Below are positions 34,016 through 42,016 of a stretch of DNA of 64,000 bases, in pieces. Below the pieces are notes generated by a model. That model was not told the DNA's origin and made no database searches. It saw only the letters and a program-made list of their open reading frames with translations. A program made the position numbers and the translations under genes. Source of the stretch: Novosphingobium guangzhouense (lineage in GTDB: Bacteria; Pseudomonadota; Alphaproteobacteria; Sphingomonadales; Sphingomonadaceae); the NCBI RefSeq assembly GCF_002896965.1, contig NZ_LYMM01000026.1, forward strand, positions 1-64,000, written 5' to 3'. Numbering within the stretch: the first letter of the stretch is position 1; each line of letters opens with the position of its first letter.

Positions 34016-34945
34016 ATGAAGACGCCCCGCAATTCGCGCGAGATCGCGCGCGAAGTCACCAACGCCATCGTCTCCCGCCTTGAAGCCGGAACTACGCCAT
34101 GGACCCGCTCCTGGTCGCTGACCGGGGAGGGCGGTCGTCCTCTGCGCCACGAAGGCACCCCATACAACGGCATCAACTGTCTCTGGCTCTGGACCATCGC
34201 CGATGCGCGTGGATACCGCAGCCGCTACTGGATGACTGCCCGCCAGGCCGATGAACTTGGTGCGCGTGTTCGCCGCAAAGCTGATCCCTCCATGTCGATC
34301 TATGCCTCCAGCTTCCGCAAGGCCGGACAGCCGGGATTGATGGGCGAGGCCACCGGCCAGCTTATCCGCTTCCTGCGCCACTACATCGTCTACAACGCAG
34401 ACGAGATCGAGGGCCTGCCGGATTACTACTATGCCCGCGACGTGCCGCCGACACCGAGCCTGCTTTCGCAGCGCCAGGACGCGATCGATAGCTTCTTCGC
34501 GGCAATCCCTGCGCGGGTACGTCATGGAGGTGACGAAGCCTATTACAGCCCGATCGGAGACTACATCCAGCTACCCCGTCCCGGCAGTTTCAAGTCGGGG
34601 GACGCTTACGCCTCGACCCGCGGACATGAAAGTGCGCATTGGAGCGGGAACAAGGACCGTCTCAACCGGACGTTCGGCAAGCGTTTCGGCGACGATGCTT
34701 ACTGCGTAGAAGAACTTTGTGCTGAATTAACAGCAAGTTATATTTGCGCCGAACTCGGCTTGCCAACGGAACTCCACGACAGCCATGCCAGCTACCTTGC
34801 GCATTGGGTCAGGGTACTTCGCGCCGACCACAGCGCCATCTTCACCGCTTCGGCCAAAGCCGAACAAGCCTTCAACTATCTGCGCGCCTTCAGCCTTGCC
34901 GAGGCGTCTGCGCCTGCCGGCGATGCCCTGAAGGCAGCGGCATGA
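34016..34945 (+). CDS. ardC: ArdC-type antirestriction protein (zincin)
   Basis: 309 aa. The N-terminal half is the ssDNA-binding ArdC domain (REVTNAIVSRLEAGTTPWTRSW, then PYNGINCLWLW). The C-terminal half is a zinc metallopeptidase-like domain with His204-Glu205-Ser-Ala-His208 and the downstream Glu in CVEELCAELTASY. Known role: ArdC-like proteins protect plasmid DNA entering a new host from restriction. Its position next to the DarB-like helicase supports a leading-region, early-expressed defence evasion block. Confidence 0.92.
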   Translation: MKTPRNSREIAREVTNAIVSRLEAGTTPWTRSWSLTGEGGRPLRHEGTPYNGINCLWLWTIADARGYRSRYWMTARQADELGARVRRKADPSMSIYASSFRKAGQPGLMGEATGQLIRFLRHYIVYNADEIEGLPDYYYARDVPPTPSLLSQRQDAIDSFFAAIPARVRHGGDEAYYSPIGDYIQLPRPGSFKSGDAYASTRGHESAHWSGNKDRLNRTFGKRFGDDAYCVEELCAELTASYICAELGLPTELHDSHASYLAHWVRVLRADHSAIFTASAKAEQAFNYLRAFSLAEASAPAGDALKAAA

Positions 34946-34969
34946 CCCCACACATCAGGAGACATCACC

Positions 34970-35614
34970 ATGGGCTGGCTCTTCATGAACAGACACCACA
35001 TGGGCGGACACGCTACACCCAAGTCCTACCTCGACGCCCAATTCACCTTCACCAATGCGCCGGACGACAAAGGAATCGCGCGCGGCGCCGGCGTCCTTGC
35101 ATCGTCCTGCCCCGGCAACCGGGTCTGGTACGCAGCGGTGCAATACTCCGAAAACGGCGTGCCGACCGAAGTCATCGCCATGGTCTGCCTCGTAAAGTGG
35201 AACCCGAGGGACAAGGAGGCCATGCACTTCGGTTTCAAGGACATGAGCGAAATGATGGGGCCTTGCGAGGCCGAGGCTCCGGAGAACATCCTTCGCCTGC
35301 TCACGCCCACCACCAACGAGTATTCCCTCGACTGGCGCCGGCGCTGCGTCGCCCGCCTGCAGAAGCGTTCCCGAAAGATCGTCGATGGCATGCGCGTCAA
35401 ATTTCCGCAGGCGATCACCTTCACCGATGGCTTCGCGGGTGACGAGTTTACCGTCATCAAGCGCGGCGCGACCATAACCTTCCGCCCCGTCGGCAGGCCC
35501 GGGCACTACCGCATCAGCAATTTCAGGGACGCCGAATGGTCGATCGTCCCGGCAACGAAGGTTCACCGAACAATCTTCGCGCCGCGGCCCTCTGCAGCGA
35601 TGCCCCCGCCATGA
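34970..35614 (+). CDS. Conserved plasmid protein (DUF6927-like)
   Basis: 214 aa. The N-terminus MGWLFMNRHHMGGH and the beta-rich core (VWYAAVQYSENGVPTEVIAMVCLVKW) resemble a plasmid family listed as DUF6927; I am only moderately sure of the name. A later stretch (DEFTVIKRGATITFRP) looks like a small beta barrel. No catalytic motif recognised. Its stop overlaps the next start (ATGA). Confidence 0.7.
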   Translation: MGWLFMNRHHMGGHATPKSYLDAQFTFTNAPDDKGIARGAGVLASSCPGNRVWYAAVQYSENGVPTEVIAMVCLVKWNPRDKEAMHFGFKDMSEMMGPCEAEAPENILRLLTPTTNEYSLDWRRRCVARLQKRSRKIVDGMRVKFPQAITFTDGFAGDEFTVIKRGATITFRPVGRPGHYRISNFRDAEWSIVPATKVHRTIFAPRPSAAMPPP

Positions 35615-35835
35615 GCGGGGCATCCAGACTCTCGCCGCTGCGGGCGCGCCTCTGCAGGCGCGAAAATGCCATCCGTGTCGCGCAGCGCATGACGCAGGCC
35701 AGAATCGCCGTCATGGTCGCTCCCGGCGATGCCATGCAACCCTGGCGCGTGATCGAGCGGACCGAACTTTCGGCCAGCGAAGTCGCCGCGCGCATTGTCC
35801 TCAAGAAACAGGAGGACTTGAGATGCCCCGCCTGA
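35611..35835 (+). CDS. Small basic hypothetical protein, 74 aa
   Basis: Start ATG 35611 overlaps the preceding stop (ATGA), so it is translationally coupled; the longer frame from 35536 overlaps the previous gene by 79 bases and is less likely. Arg-rich N-terminus (RLSPLRARLCRRENAIRVAQRM) then a short beta region. Function unknown. Overlaps the next gene by 13 bases. Confidence 0.6.
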   Translation: MSGASRLSPLRARLCRRENAIRVAQRMTQARIAVMVAPGDAMQPWRVIERTELSASEVAARIVLKKQEDLRCPA

Positions 35836-36044
35836 AACCCGCCACACCGCGATCCAGGCAACAGATCGACGACGCCCTGAAACTCATGCGCCGTGCGCGC
35901 GGACTGCTGCGCGAGGCAGGCGCTTCCAAGGCCGCTGGCCGTCTTCACAGCGCCATCAACAGCGCCGAGGGCGCACGGCGGCACTGCGAGCGACGTCCCG
36001 TTGTCGTCGATACGATGGCGGCCTGGCTCTCCGAAGCCGAATGA
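35823..36044 (+). CDS. Small basic hypothetical protein, 73 aa
   Basis: Helical, Arg/Lys-rich 73-aa protein with a GGAGG-like site (AGGAGGAC) inside the previous gene. No motif recognised; the charge suggests nucleic-acid contact. Followed by a G/A-rich tract (36042-36061) before the next gene. Confidence 0.6.
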   Translation: MPRLKPATPRSRQQIDDALKLMRRARGLLREAGASKAAGRLHSAINSAEGARRHCERRPVVVDTMAAWLSEAE

Positions 36045-36086
36045 GGGGAGCGGGAAGGAGGAAGCGAACGATCGAGGAGAACATCC

Positions 36087-36692
36087 ATGCCCGCATTCGC
36101 TTCCTCCCCCGCACCCGAAATGACCCGCTGGGGCAAGCCCGTAACGGCCACCCAGCGCCTGCCCGGCATCTGGCGCGTCATGACCCCGTCGCATGGCGGC
36201 TTTGTCCTGTCCGAAGCGCGCCAGGCCGCCATGCCCGAGGCCCTGCGCCTCGACGGGCCAGAGTACGAGCATGACGTTGACTGGTCGCTCGTGATCGTCG
36301 CGTTCCAAACCGAATTTGCCGCTGCCGGAGATCCGCTCTTCGACATCGAACTCTCGCTCGCCACCGGCACCGTCAAGAGCTGGCGGCCCGAACGCTGGGA
36401 AGCCTATGCCAGCGAGCCCGTCGAACCCCGGCAGAGCCACGTCCGGCGCGAGCGCGAAGCCTTCGAGGCGCGCATCGGCAAGGTCGTTGTCACCACCGCC
36501 TATGGCAATTGGGCCGATTGGGTGCCCACTGGCAAGGTTGGCGTGCTTGGCTACCGCCTCGCCAGCGTCGATCATATGGCCCGCCCCACATACGCCGACC
36601 CGGTGTTCAAGGCCCTCGTCGATGCTGCCCGTTATGAAGAGCGCACCAGCGTCATCAGCTTCGACGAACTCGACGCCGAGATCCTGACATGA
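36087..36692 (+). CDS. Hypothetical plasmid protein (DUF7007-like)
   Basis: 201 aa, GAGGAG ribosome binding site. A compact alpha/beta protein (WRVMTPSHGGFVLSEARQAAMPEALRL; YEHDVDWSLVIVAFQTEF) resembling a plasmid family of unknown function, tentatively DUF7007. It overlaps the downstream TGT/DpdA-like gene by four bases (ATGA) and so is probably expressed with it. Confidence 0.65.
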   Translation: MPAFASSPAPEMTRWGKPVTATQRLPGIWRVMTPSHGGFVLSEARQAAMPEALRLDGPEYEHDVDWSLVIVAFQTEFAAAGDPLFDIELSLATGTVKSWRPERWEAYASEPVEPRQSHVRREREAFEARIGKVVVTTAYGNWADWVPTGKVGVLGYRLASVDHMARPTYADPVFKALVDAARYEERTSVISFDELDAEILT

Positions 36693-37744
36693 CGATCGAG
36701 GTGATCGTGGGCCTGCCCCACCTCAACGAAGGGCCAATCCTGCAACGCGCGCGGCTGATGCAGCAACCCATGCTGATTTCCGCGAACTGCCTCTCTCGCT
36801 GGCGGACCGCTTCAGGGGGCTGGCGCGAATGGCATGGCTGGCGCACTGGCCAGCTCGGCAACGCCTATGGCCTCAAGAGCCTCGATCTGGACAGCGCGGG
36901 CTATGTCCTTATGGCCAGATACGGCGGCTATCCATGGTCGATCGCCGACTACATGGCGCTGGCCGCATCCTATCCCTTCCGCCGCTTTGCGGCTGCCGAC
37001 TATTGCTGCGAGGCCGAAATCGCCGCCGATCGCGCCGAAGTCCTCGACCGCATCGCCCGTACCGTGGCGACGAACCGCGAATGTCGTTCACGCGCCTATG
37101 ACCTAGGGATTATCGACCGCTTCATGCCGGTTCTCCAAGGCCGCTATCCTGAAGACTACGAACGCTGCGCTGAAGCACTGGCATGGTCGATGAATCCGGG
37201 CACCGTTGTCGGTGTTGGTTCGATGTGCCGCCGAGACATTCATGGGCCTGACGGTCTGATCGCGGTTGTCGCCCACCTCGACAGGATACTCCCCGATCCG
37301 GGCCCGCGCCTCCACCTGTTCGGCGTGAAGGGAGCGGCCATCCCCTACCTTCAACCCTATGCCCATCGCGTGGCCTCGCTCGATTCCCAGGCATGGGGCA
37401 CCGCAGCACGGCGCGATGCCCGGCGCCGGCAGGTATCGAAAACCGATGCCCTCGCGGCCGACCACATGGAGCGCTGGACCATCGCCCAGCTTGATCGTCT
37501 GCGCGAACCCCATCGGGCGATGGCCATCACTCCTGAACCTACGCCTCCACAGACGCCGTCCGATCCCTGGGAAGCCGCCATCCAGCAAGCGCAGGCCGAG
37601 ATCCGCGCGCTTATCGAAAGCGGCGACCTGGCTCACGATGAAGTGACCACTGGATGGATCGAGACATGGGCGGCCGACCTATACCGTAGACGGCCCAAAG
37701 CTGCCGGAAACCTAAGGCCACCAAAGGTAGCAGCGGCATCCTGA
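36689..37744 (+). CDS. TGT/DpdA-like transglycosylase (queuine tRNA-ribosyltransferase fold)
   Basis: 351 aa. The pattern follows the TGT barrel: an Asp-containing strand (FRRFAADYCCEAEIAADRAE), then VGVGSMCRRDIHGPDGLI, LHLFGVKGAAI and SLDSQAWGTAARR, in the order seen in the deazaguanine transferases TGT and DpdA (DpdA inserts 7-deazaguanine bases into DNA). The classical zinc site (CxCxxC...H) of bacterial TGT is not visible. No queuosine or preQ0 genes lie nearby. Likely acts in DNA or tRNA base modification, perhaps against restriction; the substrate is inference. Confidence 0.7.
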   Translation: MTIEVIVGLPHLNEGPILQRARLMQQPMLISANCLSRWRTASGGWREWHGWRTGQLGNAYGLKSLDLDSAGYVLMARYGGYPWSIADYMALAASYPFRRFAAADYCCEAEIAADRAEVLDRIARTVATNRECRSRAYDLGIIDRFMPVLQGRYPEDYERCAEALAWSMNPGTVVGVGSMCRRDIHGPDGLIAVVAHLDRILPDPGPRLHLFGVKGAAIPYLQPYAHRVASLDSQAWGTAARRDARRRQVSKTDALAADHMERWTIAQLDRLREPHRAMAITPEPTPPQTPSDPWEAAIQQAQAEIRALIESGDLAHDEVTTGWIETWAADLYRRRPKAAGNLRPPKVAAAS

Positions 37745-38066
37745 CTCACTGCTGAGAGCAAAAGACACTGACTGGCGATGTCCCGCAAGGCCCCCGACTT
37801 GGTGATGAACATGTGAACGGACAGCAGGGCAGGTGTCTACTACGCGCCCATTCCAGTCATGTACCTTCGTTCCGCCTAGGCCAGTAACCAGTCATTCAGT
37901 TGTCAGAGCGACAATCAGGAATGAGTCATAATTGCAATTGCGGAGTGGTCCGCTGCCCTATGAACAGGGCGTCCATCTTCCTGCCTCTGGTGTAACGATC
38001 CACAAGTTGCACAGCATGCGGCGTCATCAACACCGTGAAGCGCACGAACGAACTCATCCATCACAT
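37745..38066. other. Junction between backbone and metal island, no gene seen
   Basis: About 320 bases with no convincing frame or ribosome binding site on either strand. It lies where the gene content changes from plasmid backbone to metal/stress genes. No terminal inverted repeat or target duplication could be picked out by eye. Confidence 0.5.
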
Positions 38067-39182
38067 CTACGATGCGCTCATCATTGCTCGCGCACCGGCC
38101 GCAGATTGCACGATCTCGATCGGGTCGACTTGCATGTTGCGTCTTCTCGCAAGCGCTTCGGGCATCTCGCTTCGAATCCACTCAAGCATCTCTTCGCGAA
38201 TGGCGCAGCGTAGATCGAACAATGAAGGGCCATCCTTCGCGCTCATGAGCAACCGGAGCTCCAGCGTCGTCTCGCGGCAGTCGGTGACTTGCAGAGCATG
38301 GGCACGGCGATCCCAAAGGTCGTGTGTCGCGAGCTTGCGGGAGAATTCGGCACGGATGGGCGCGACGTCGGTAGCATGATCGAGATAAAGCATCACCGTT
38401 CCAAGCAATTGCGAGGACGTCTTCGTCCAGTTCTGGAAAGTGCTCTCGAGGAACCGGTTGGATGGAACCACCAGCCTGCGCTCGTCCCACAGGCGCACCA
38501 CGACATACGTCGTGCGGATGTCCTCGATACGTCCCCATTCACCGTCAAGAATTACGACGTCGTCGATGCTGATCGGCTCGGTGATCGCCATCTGGAAACC
38601 TGCAATCAGCGCCTTGAGTGCAGGCTGGGCGGCAGCTCCGACTGCGAGCGCAGCCAATCCGGCTGAAGCCATGAGCGTCACGCCGACCTGACGAACGCCA
38701 GGGATGGATGACAGCATTCCCGCCATCGTCAGGAAAACGATGCTGAAGGTTCCGATCCTGCTGAATATCGATAGCCGTGTCCGGCGGCGCCGGGCATCTC
38801 GATTATCTTCGACGTCGATGTCGGCAAGCAGGATCATGGCCTCGACGAACGCTCTCAAGATAGCAATCGCAACCCATCCGGTAAGAAGGGGTACAATTAA
38901 CCCGGCCATGCCATCCCAGACTGAGTCGAGGGACGGCACCTTGCGTGACGCAAGTACGATTCCCATCGCGATGAACGCCCATCGCGTTGGCCGCTGCAGT
39001 CGACTGACGACGATGTCATCAAGTTGGGTAATGCTCGCCCTCGATAGTCTGCCCAGCAAATGGAATAAGGCCGAATGGATGATGAGGGCTATCGAAATGC
39101 CGAGCCCGCCCGCGATCAGGGCGAAAATGGCCTCGCGGCCCCAGATCGAGAGGGATGGCAGGTATCGATCGAGGAATGACAT
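38067..39182 (-). CDS. MscS-family mechanosensitive channel
   Basis: 371 aa from the ATG at 39182 (weak site; the frame stays open to 39413, and an in-frame Met at about 39250 is an alternative). Several N-terminal membrane helices, then the MscS signature: a Gly/Ala pore helix (GLAALAVGAAAQPALKALIAGFQMAITEPISIDDVV) and the beta domain (GEWGRIEDIRTTYVVVRLWDERRLVVPSNRFLE). Known role: opens on membrane tension to release solutes in osmotic shock. It is the last gene of the left, minus-strand arm of the island. Confidence 0.88.
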   Translation of the reverse strand: MSFLDRYLPSLSIWGREAIFALIAGGLGISIALIIHSALFHLLGRLSRASITQLDDIVVSRLQRPTRWAFIAMGIVLASRKVPSLDSVWDGMAGLIVPLLTGWVAIAILRAFVEAMILLADIDVEDNRDARRRRTRLSIFSRIGTFSIVFLTMAGMLSSIPGVRQVGVTLMASAGLAALAVGAAAQPALKALIAGFQMAITEPISIDDVVILDGEWGRIEDIRTTYVVVRLWDERRLVVPSNRFLESTFQNWTKTSSQLLGTVMLYLDHATDVAPIRAEFSRKLATHDLWDRRAHALQVTDCRETTLELRLLMSAKDGPSLFDLRCAIREEMLEWIRSEMPEALARRRNMQVDPIEIVQSAAGARAMMSAS

Positions 39183-39383
39183 CGATGGTTCCGCTTGGTT
39201 ATCGGGAATGTCAGGCAGGACTGTGGATCGGGGCGACTGGACTTGCATGCCCCAGACGCCCGAGTCATTGGAAACCGCCAAGCCAAACGGGCGGCTTACA
39301 GCGAACACTACAAGCATTCGCCCATAGACAGGCGTTTCCGGGCGGTGTCGGCTATGCCCTTTGCCATTTTCCCTTGAAACTTT

Positions 39384-39417
39384 CGCCATGGAGCGGAGGG
39401 CTGGCCGCTCCATGGCG
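39384..39417 (-). terminator. 13-pair perfect hairpin
   Basis: CGCCATGGAGCGG and CCGCTCCATGGCG around an eight-base loop, between the zf-TFIIB gene and mscS, both leftward. No long T-run follows, but the stem is strong enough to act as terminator or mRNA end. Confidence 0.6.
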
Positions 39418-39470
39418 TGAACCGTTCTAGCGCTCTTCGGGACATCCAGGCGCCGCGGCTGATTGAACTG

Positions 39471-39782
39471 TCAGTCGAACAGCCGGTTCAGGAAACCCTT
39501 GCGGCGGCCACCGTGATGCCCCCGCATGGGCTCGGCTCCGTGCCTGTTGCCGTGCTTTGCACCGTGTCCGCCATCGAACATGCCGAGCCGTTCGCGCGGC
39601 ACCGGTCTTTCGGTGTACTCGCTGATGCTGCGCTCGATCATCTTGTCGAGCTCACCGCGATCGAGCCACACACCGCGGCACTGCGGGCAATAGTCAATTT
39701 CGATCCCTAGACGTTCGGTCATTACAAGGCTGACGGTGCAGGCGGGGCAAACAAACCCAGCCCTATCTTTTTCGGTAGACAT
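39471..39782 (-). CDS. zf-TFIIB-type zinc ribbon protein, copy 1
   Basis: 103 aa from ATG 39782, set by AGGAGACC nine bases upstream. Two Cys pairs, CPAC and CPQCRGVWLDRGELDKMIE, form the zf-TFIIB zinc ribbon. A His/Gly/Arg-rich linker (GGHGAKHGNRHGAEPMRGHHGG) could bind extra metal, and the C-terminus GFLNRLFD is shared in spirit with the second copy (PLKRLFEPR at 48100). Role unknown; perhaps a metal-handling or regulatory protein of the island. Confidence 0.82.
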   Translation of the reverse strand: MSTEKDRAGFVCPACTVSLVMTERLGIEIDYCPQCRGVWLDRGELDKMIERSISEYTERPVPRERLGMFDGGHGAKHGNRHGAEPMRGHHGGRRKGFLNRLFD

Positions 39783-39820
39783 GATTGGTCTCCTGAATTT
39801 TCTGATGATTATCGAGACAC

Positions 39821-40330
39821 TCAATTGCGCCGATCGGTCTCGCGATCATTAGTTGACTGGTACTTGGCAGCACGCCGCCGGTGACGGTTCGGCGCGGCAG
39901 GCTCACGCATCACCCGCTTCACAAAATTGACGAACGCGGCGTCTTCCAACTCGATCGCCGTCAGGATATCGTTCGCGACGAGCCTACTGGCCAAGCGACC
40001 GAAAAACCCGATGGCCTCTATGCTGTGGCGTACACGGGAACCAGATCCCTCATCTTCGATCCGATAGGTTTCGGTGAAACCGATGAGGCGATCGGTGCCA
40101 CACCGCCATCCGACCGCTGACCCCTTGTCCCAATCGGTTATCGTCGCATCGACGACGAGCCACTTCTTCCAAAATGTCCGACGAGCGTAGCGAAAGCTGC
40201 TGCCTGCTCCTGGGTTGCGTACCGTAATCCTGGTGCCAGGTCGCCACAGGCGATACTCGTCGAGGTTGGCCAGCATGCTCCATACGCGCAACGGCGAGGC
40301 TGCGACGTAGAATGTCGATTCCTGTCTCAC
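39821..40330 (-). CDS. SRPBCC (START-like) family protein
   Basis: 169 aa with the helix-grip fold pattern of SRPBCC/polyketide-cyclase-like proteins: FYVAASPLRVWSMLANLDEYRLW at the start, a run of beta strands, and a C-terminal helix (LTAIELEDAAFVNFVKRVM). These bind hydrophobic ligands. Start is a GTG that overlaps the stop of a 44-aa upstream frame (GTGA). Ends 38 bases before the zf-TFIIB gene. Confidence 0.78.
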   Translation of the reverse strand: MRQESTFYVAASPLRVWSMLANLDEYRLWRPGTRITVRNPGAGSSFRYARRTFWKKWLVVDATITDWDKGSAVGWRCGTDRLIGFTETYRIEDEGSGSRVRHSIEAIGFFGRLASRLVANDILTAIELEDAAFVNFVKRVMREPAAPNRHRRRAAKYQSTNDRETDRRN

Positions 40331-40461
40331 CGGCTGTCTACGCTCTCTCGAAGGCGCGAGGGCCCCGCCGCAGGCAGCTGCGCTGCTGTGGGATGCGCTT
40401 TCACATCCGAGAAAAAGTCGTGGAACACGGTTGCGCGCACGGCCGCGAGTGTAACGTACAT
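40327..40461 (-). CDS. Possible small protein, 44 aa, coupled to SRPBCC gene
   Basis: A short frame from ATG 40461 with AGGA at seven bases upstream and a stop that overlaps the GTG of the SRPBCC gene. It begins MYVTLAAVRATVFHDFFSDV. Codon choice is like the neighbours. Either a genuine small protein or a coupling leader. Too short for a family call. Confidence 0.4.
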   Translation of the reverse strand: MYVTLAAVRATVFHDFFSDVKAHPTAAQLPAAGPSRLRESVDSR

Positions 40462-40528
40462 GGTAATTCCTGAATTCGAGATGCGTTAACCCGCACGGTC
40501 TGGCGACCGGCGGGCGACTACGGCTCGT

Positions 40529-40858
40529 TCAGGCGATGGGAGGTCGAAGCAACGGCCCTGTGGTCCAGCGCGGAAGGACGACAGCGTTCCTTCCAAGCTT
40601 CACGGATCCAAGAAGAACCCGCGTGAGTATGTTCGACTGGCTGTCACGCACCACAGCAGCGACTGAATGACACATGCCGTGGTGGTGAGCGATGCCCTTG
40701 TCCATATCCCCAGGGGCCTTTTCGGCATCTCCGCCGGAATGCACAACACCAGTGCATTCGATCAGTGGTGCTGCGGAAATCTCCTGAGCATGCACCGTCG
40801 ATGTGGCAAACCACGCGCCTACAAGAACATACAGGACGAGAAGACTTCGACGCATCAT
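40529..40858 (-). CDS. Small secreted His/Cys protein, copy 1
   Basis: 109 aa from ATG 40858 (AGGAG seven bases upstream). Signal peptide (LLVLYVLVGAWFATSTVHAQ), then a mature part with Cys and a HHH..C-H cluster (DKGIAHHHGMCHSVAA) suited to binding metal. The end VVLPRWTTGPLLRPPIA is identical to that of the 41616 protein, which is divergent and of the same length; the two are about 60% identical by eye. Known family not recognised; probably a periplasmic metal-binding accessory of the efflux system. Confidence 0.75.
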   Translation of the reverse strand: MMRRSLLVLYVLVGAWFATSTVHAQEISAAPLIECTGVVHSGGDAEKAPGDMDKGIAHHHGMCHSVAAVVRDSQSNILTRVLLGSVKLGRNAVVLPRWTTGPLLRPPIA

Positions 40859-41615
40859 TGCACTCCTTAAATAGGCGCGCCACTGTTCCGTGTCATCCCA
40901 ATTTTTTTGTCGGCAGGTCGAACTCCGGTTGTCCGCAGCGGCGGTGCCTTCAACCACAGGCGGGTTTGTTCAGGGGGTTATGGCTAAGATTTTGATTTCA
41001 TACCCGCTAGTCATGTCACCTGTGCGCTTTGTACTCTGCGGCTCCCCAATTAATGCTCCGAATGCTCCGAATGCTCAAGACATCTGGCGCTACAATTTAT
41101 TAATGCAGCCTCTGTCAAGTATTGCCAAGGCTGCTGCAAAGTCTGGCTCTGTCACACGATCTGGGACGAATTGTCGAAGCCAACGTGAGGGACCAGTTCG
41201 GGAAGCGTCATCTAGCGTTAGCCAATACTCCCACTGTGAAGTGCAACAACGCCAAACAAAAGGAGAGCCCGGCACTCACCGGAGCCGCTCCGTTTGCCTT
41301 AGCCTGCATCAGCGCCTGATCCGGAGGGTGTGCTCCCCGTGCTGCTCGAAGCCACCACACCAGAATCGTCGAAATCAGCATCCAATGTATTGGTCCAAAT
41401 CAATATTGATATTTTTAAATTCAGCGGTGTGAATATGCATCGTTTCACATCTAAGAAGTAAAATTGTTGTGTAATAGGCAACTTTGATCGAATTCTTGGC
41501 TTCGCGAATTAATTCAAGATATACTTATCGCGTTATATCGTATCATTCGCAAAAATCCTGCGAAGCCCAATTTCTCTGATGACATTGTCGTCCGTATAAG
41601 ATATCGGGCCCTTTG
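40859..41615. other. 757-base divergent intergenic region, no gene
   Basis: Separates the two arms of the metal island. AT-rich from about 41380 to 41560. Contains a short tandem repeat (AATGCTCCG, two and a half copies at about 41053). No frame has a good start and coding look, and no MerR-type or heavy-metal operator was recognised. It should hold two outward promoters. Confidence 0.5.
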
Positions 41616-41945
41616 ATGTTTCGCCGCAGCTTCCTCCTGCTGTACCTGCTTGTCGCCTCAATGATGGCGACCGCGACGGTGCACGCCCAGGAATCTTCGG
41701 TCGCTCCGGTTATCGAATGCAGCGGCATAGTACATGCCGACGGCGACGCAGACCAGAGTCGCGGTGATCCCGACAAGGGAATGGCCGGACATCACAGCGT
41801 ATGTCACGGCTCGGCAGCTGTGTTTCGCGACGCACTATTCGCTGGAGTCTTTCCGGTCATGCGTGGACTTTCAAAGCCTGCGCCAGAAGCGGTAGTTCTG
41901 CCTCGCTGGACGACCGGGCCACTGCTGCGCCCTCCTATCGCCTGA
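41616..41945 (+). CDS. Small secreted His/Cys protein, copy 2
   Basis: 109 aa from ATG 41616. Signal peptide (SFLLLYLLVASMMATATVHAQ), then a core with a HHxxCH cluster (DKGMAGHHSVCHGSAA) and the same C-terminal 17 residues as the 40529 protein. It stands directly before czcC with a 71-base gap, so it belongs to the efflux operon. Likely periplasmic metal-binding; function unproven. Confidence 0.75.
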   Translation: MFRRSFLLLYLLVASMMATATVHAQESSVAPVIECSGIVHADGDADQSRGDPDKGMAGHHSVCHGSAAVFRDALFAGVFPVMRGLSKPAPEAVVLPRWTTGPLLRPPIA

Positions 41946-42016
41946 TTGAGCTCTCAACACCCGCGCGCTGCGACTGGCGCTGCGGGCCGACATGACTCGA
42001 TTCAGGAAAATCAGCA

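Noticed and set aside
40890..41432. 180-aa open frame in the divergent gap
   Set aside because: No start signal, no domain, and composition unlike coding sequence; it spans the AT-rich promoter region.
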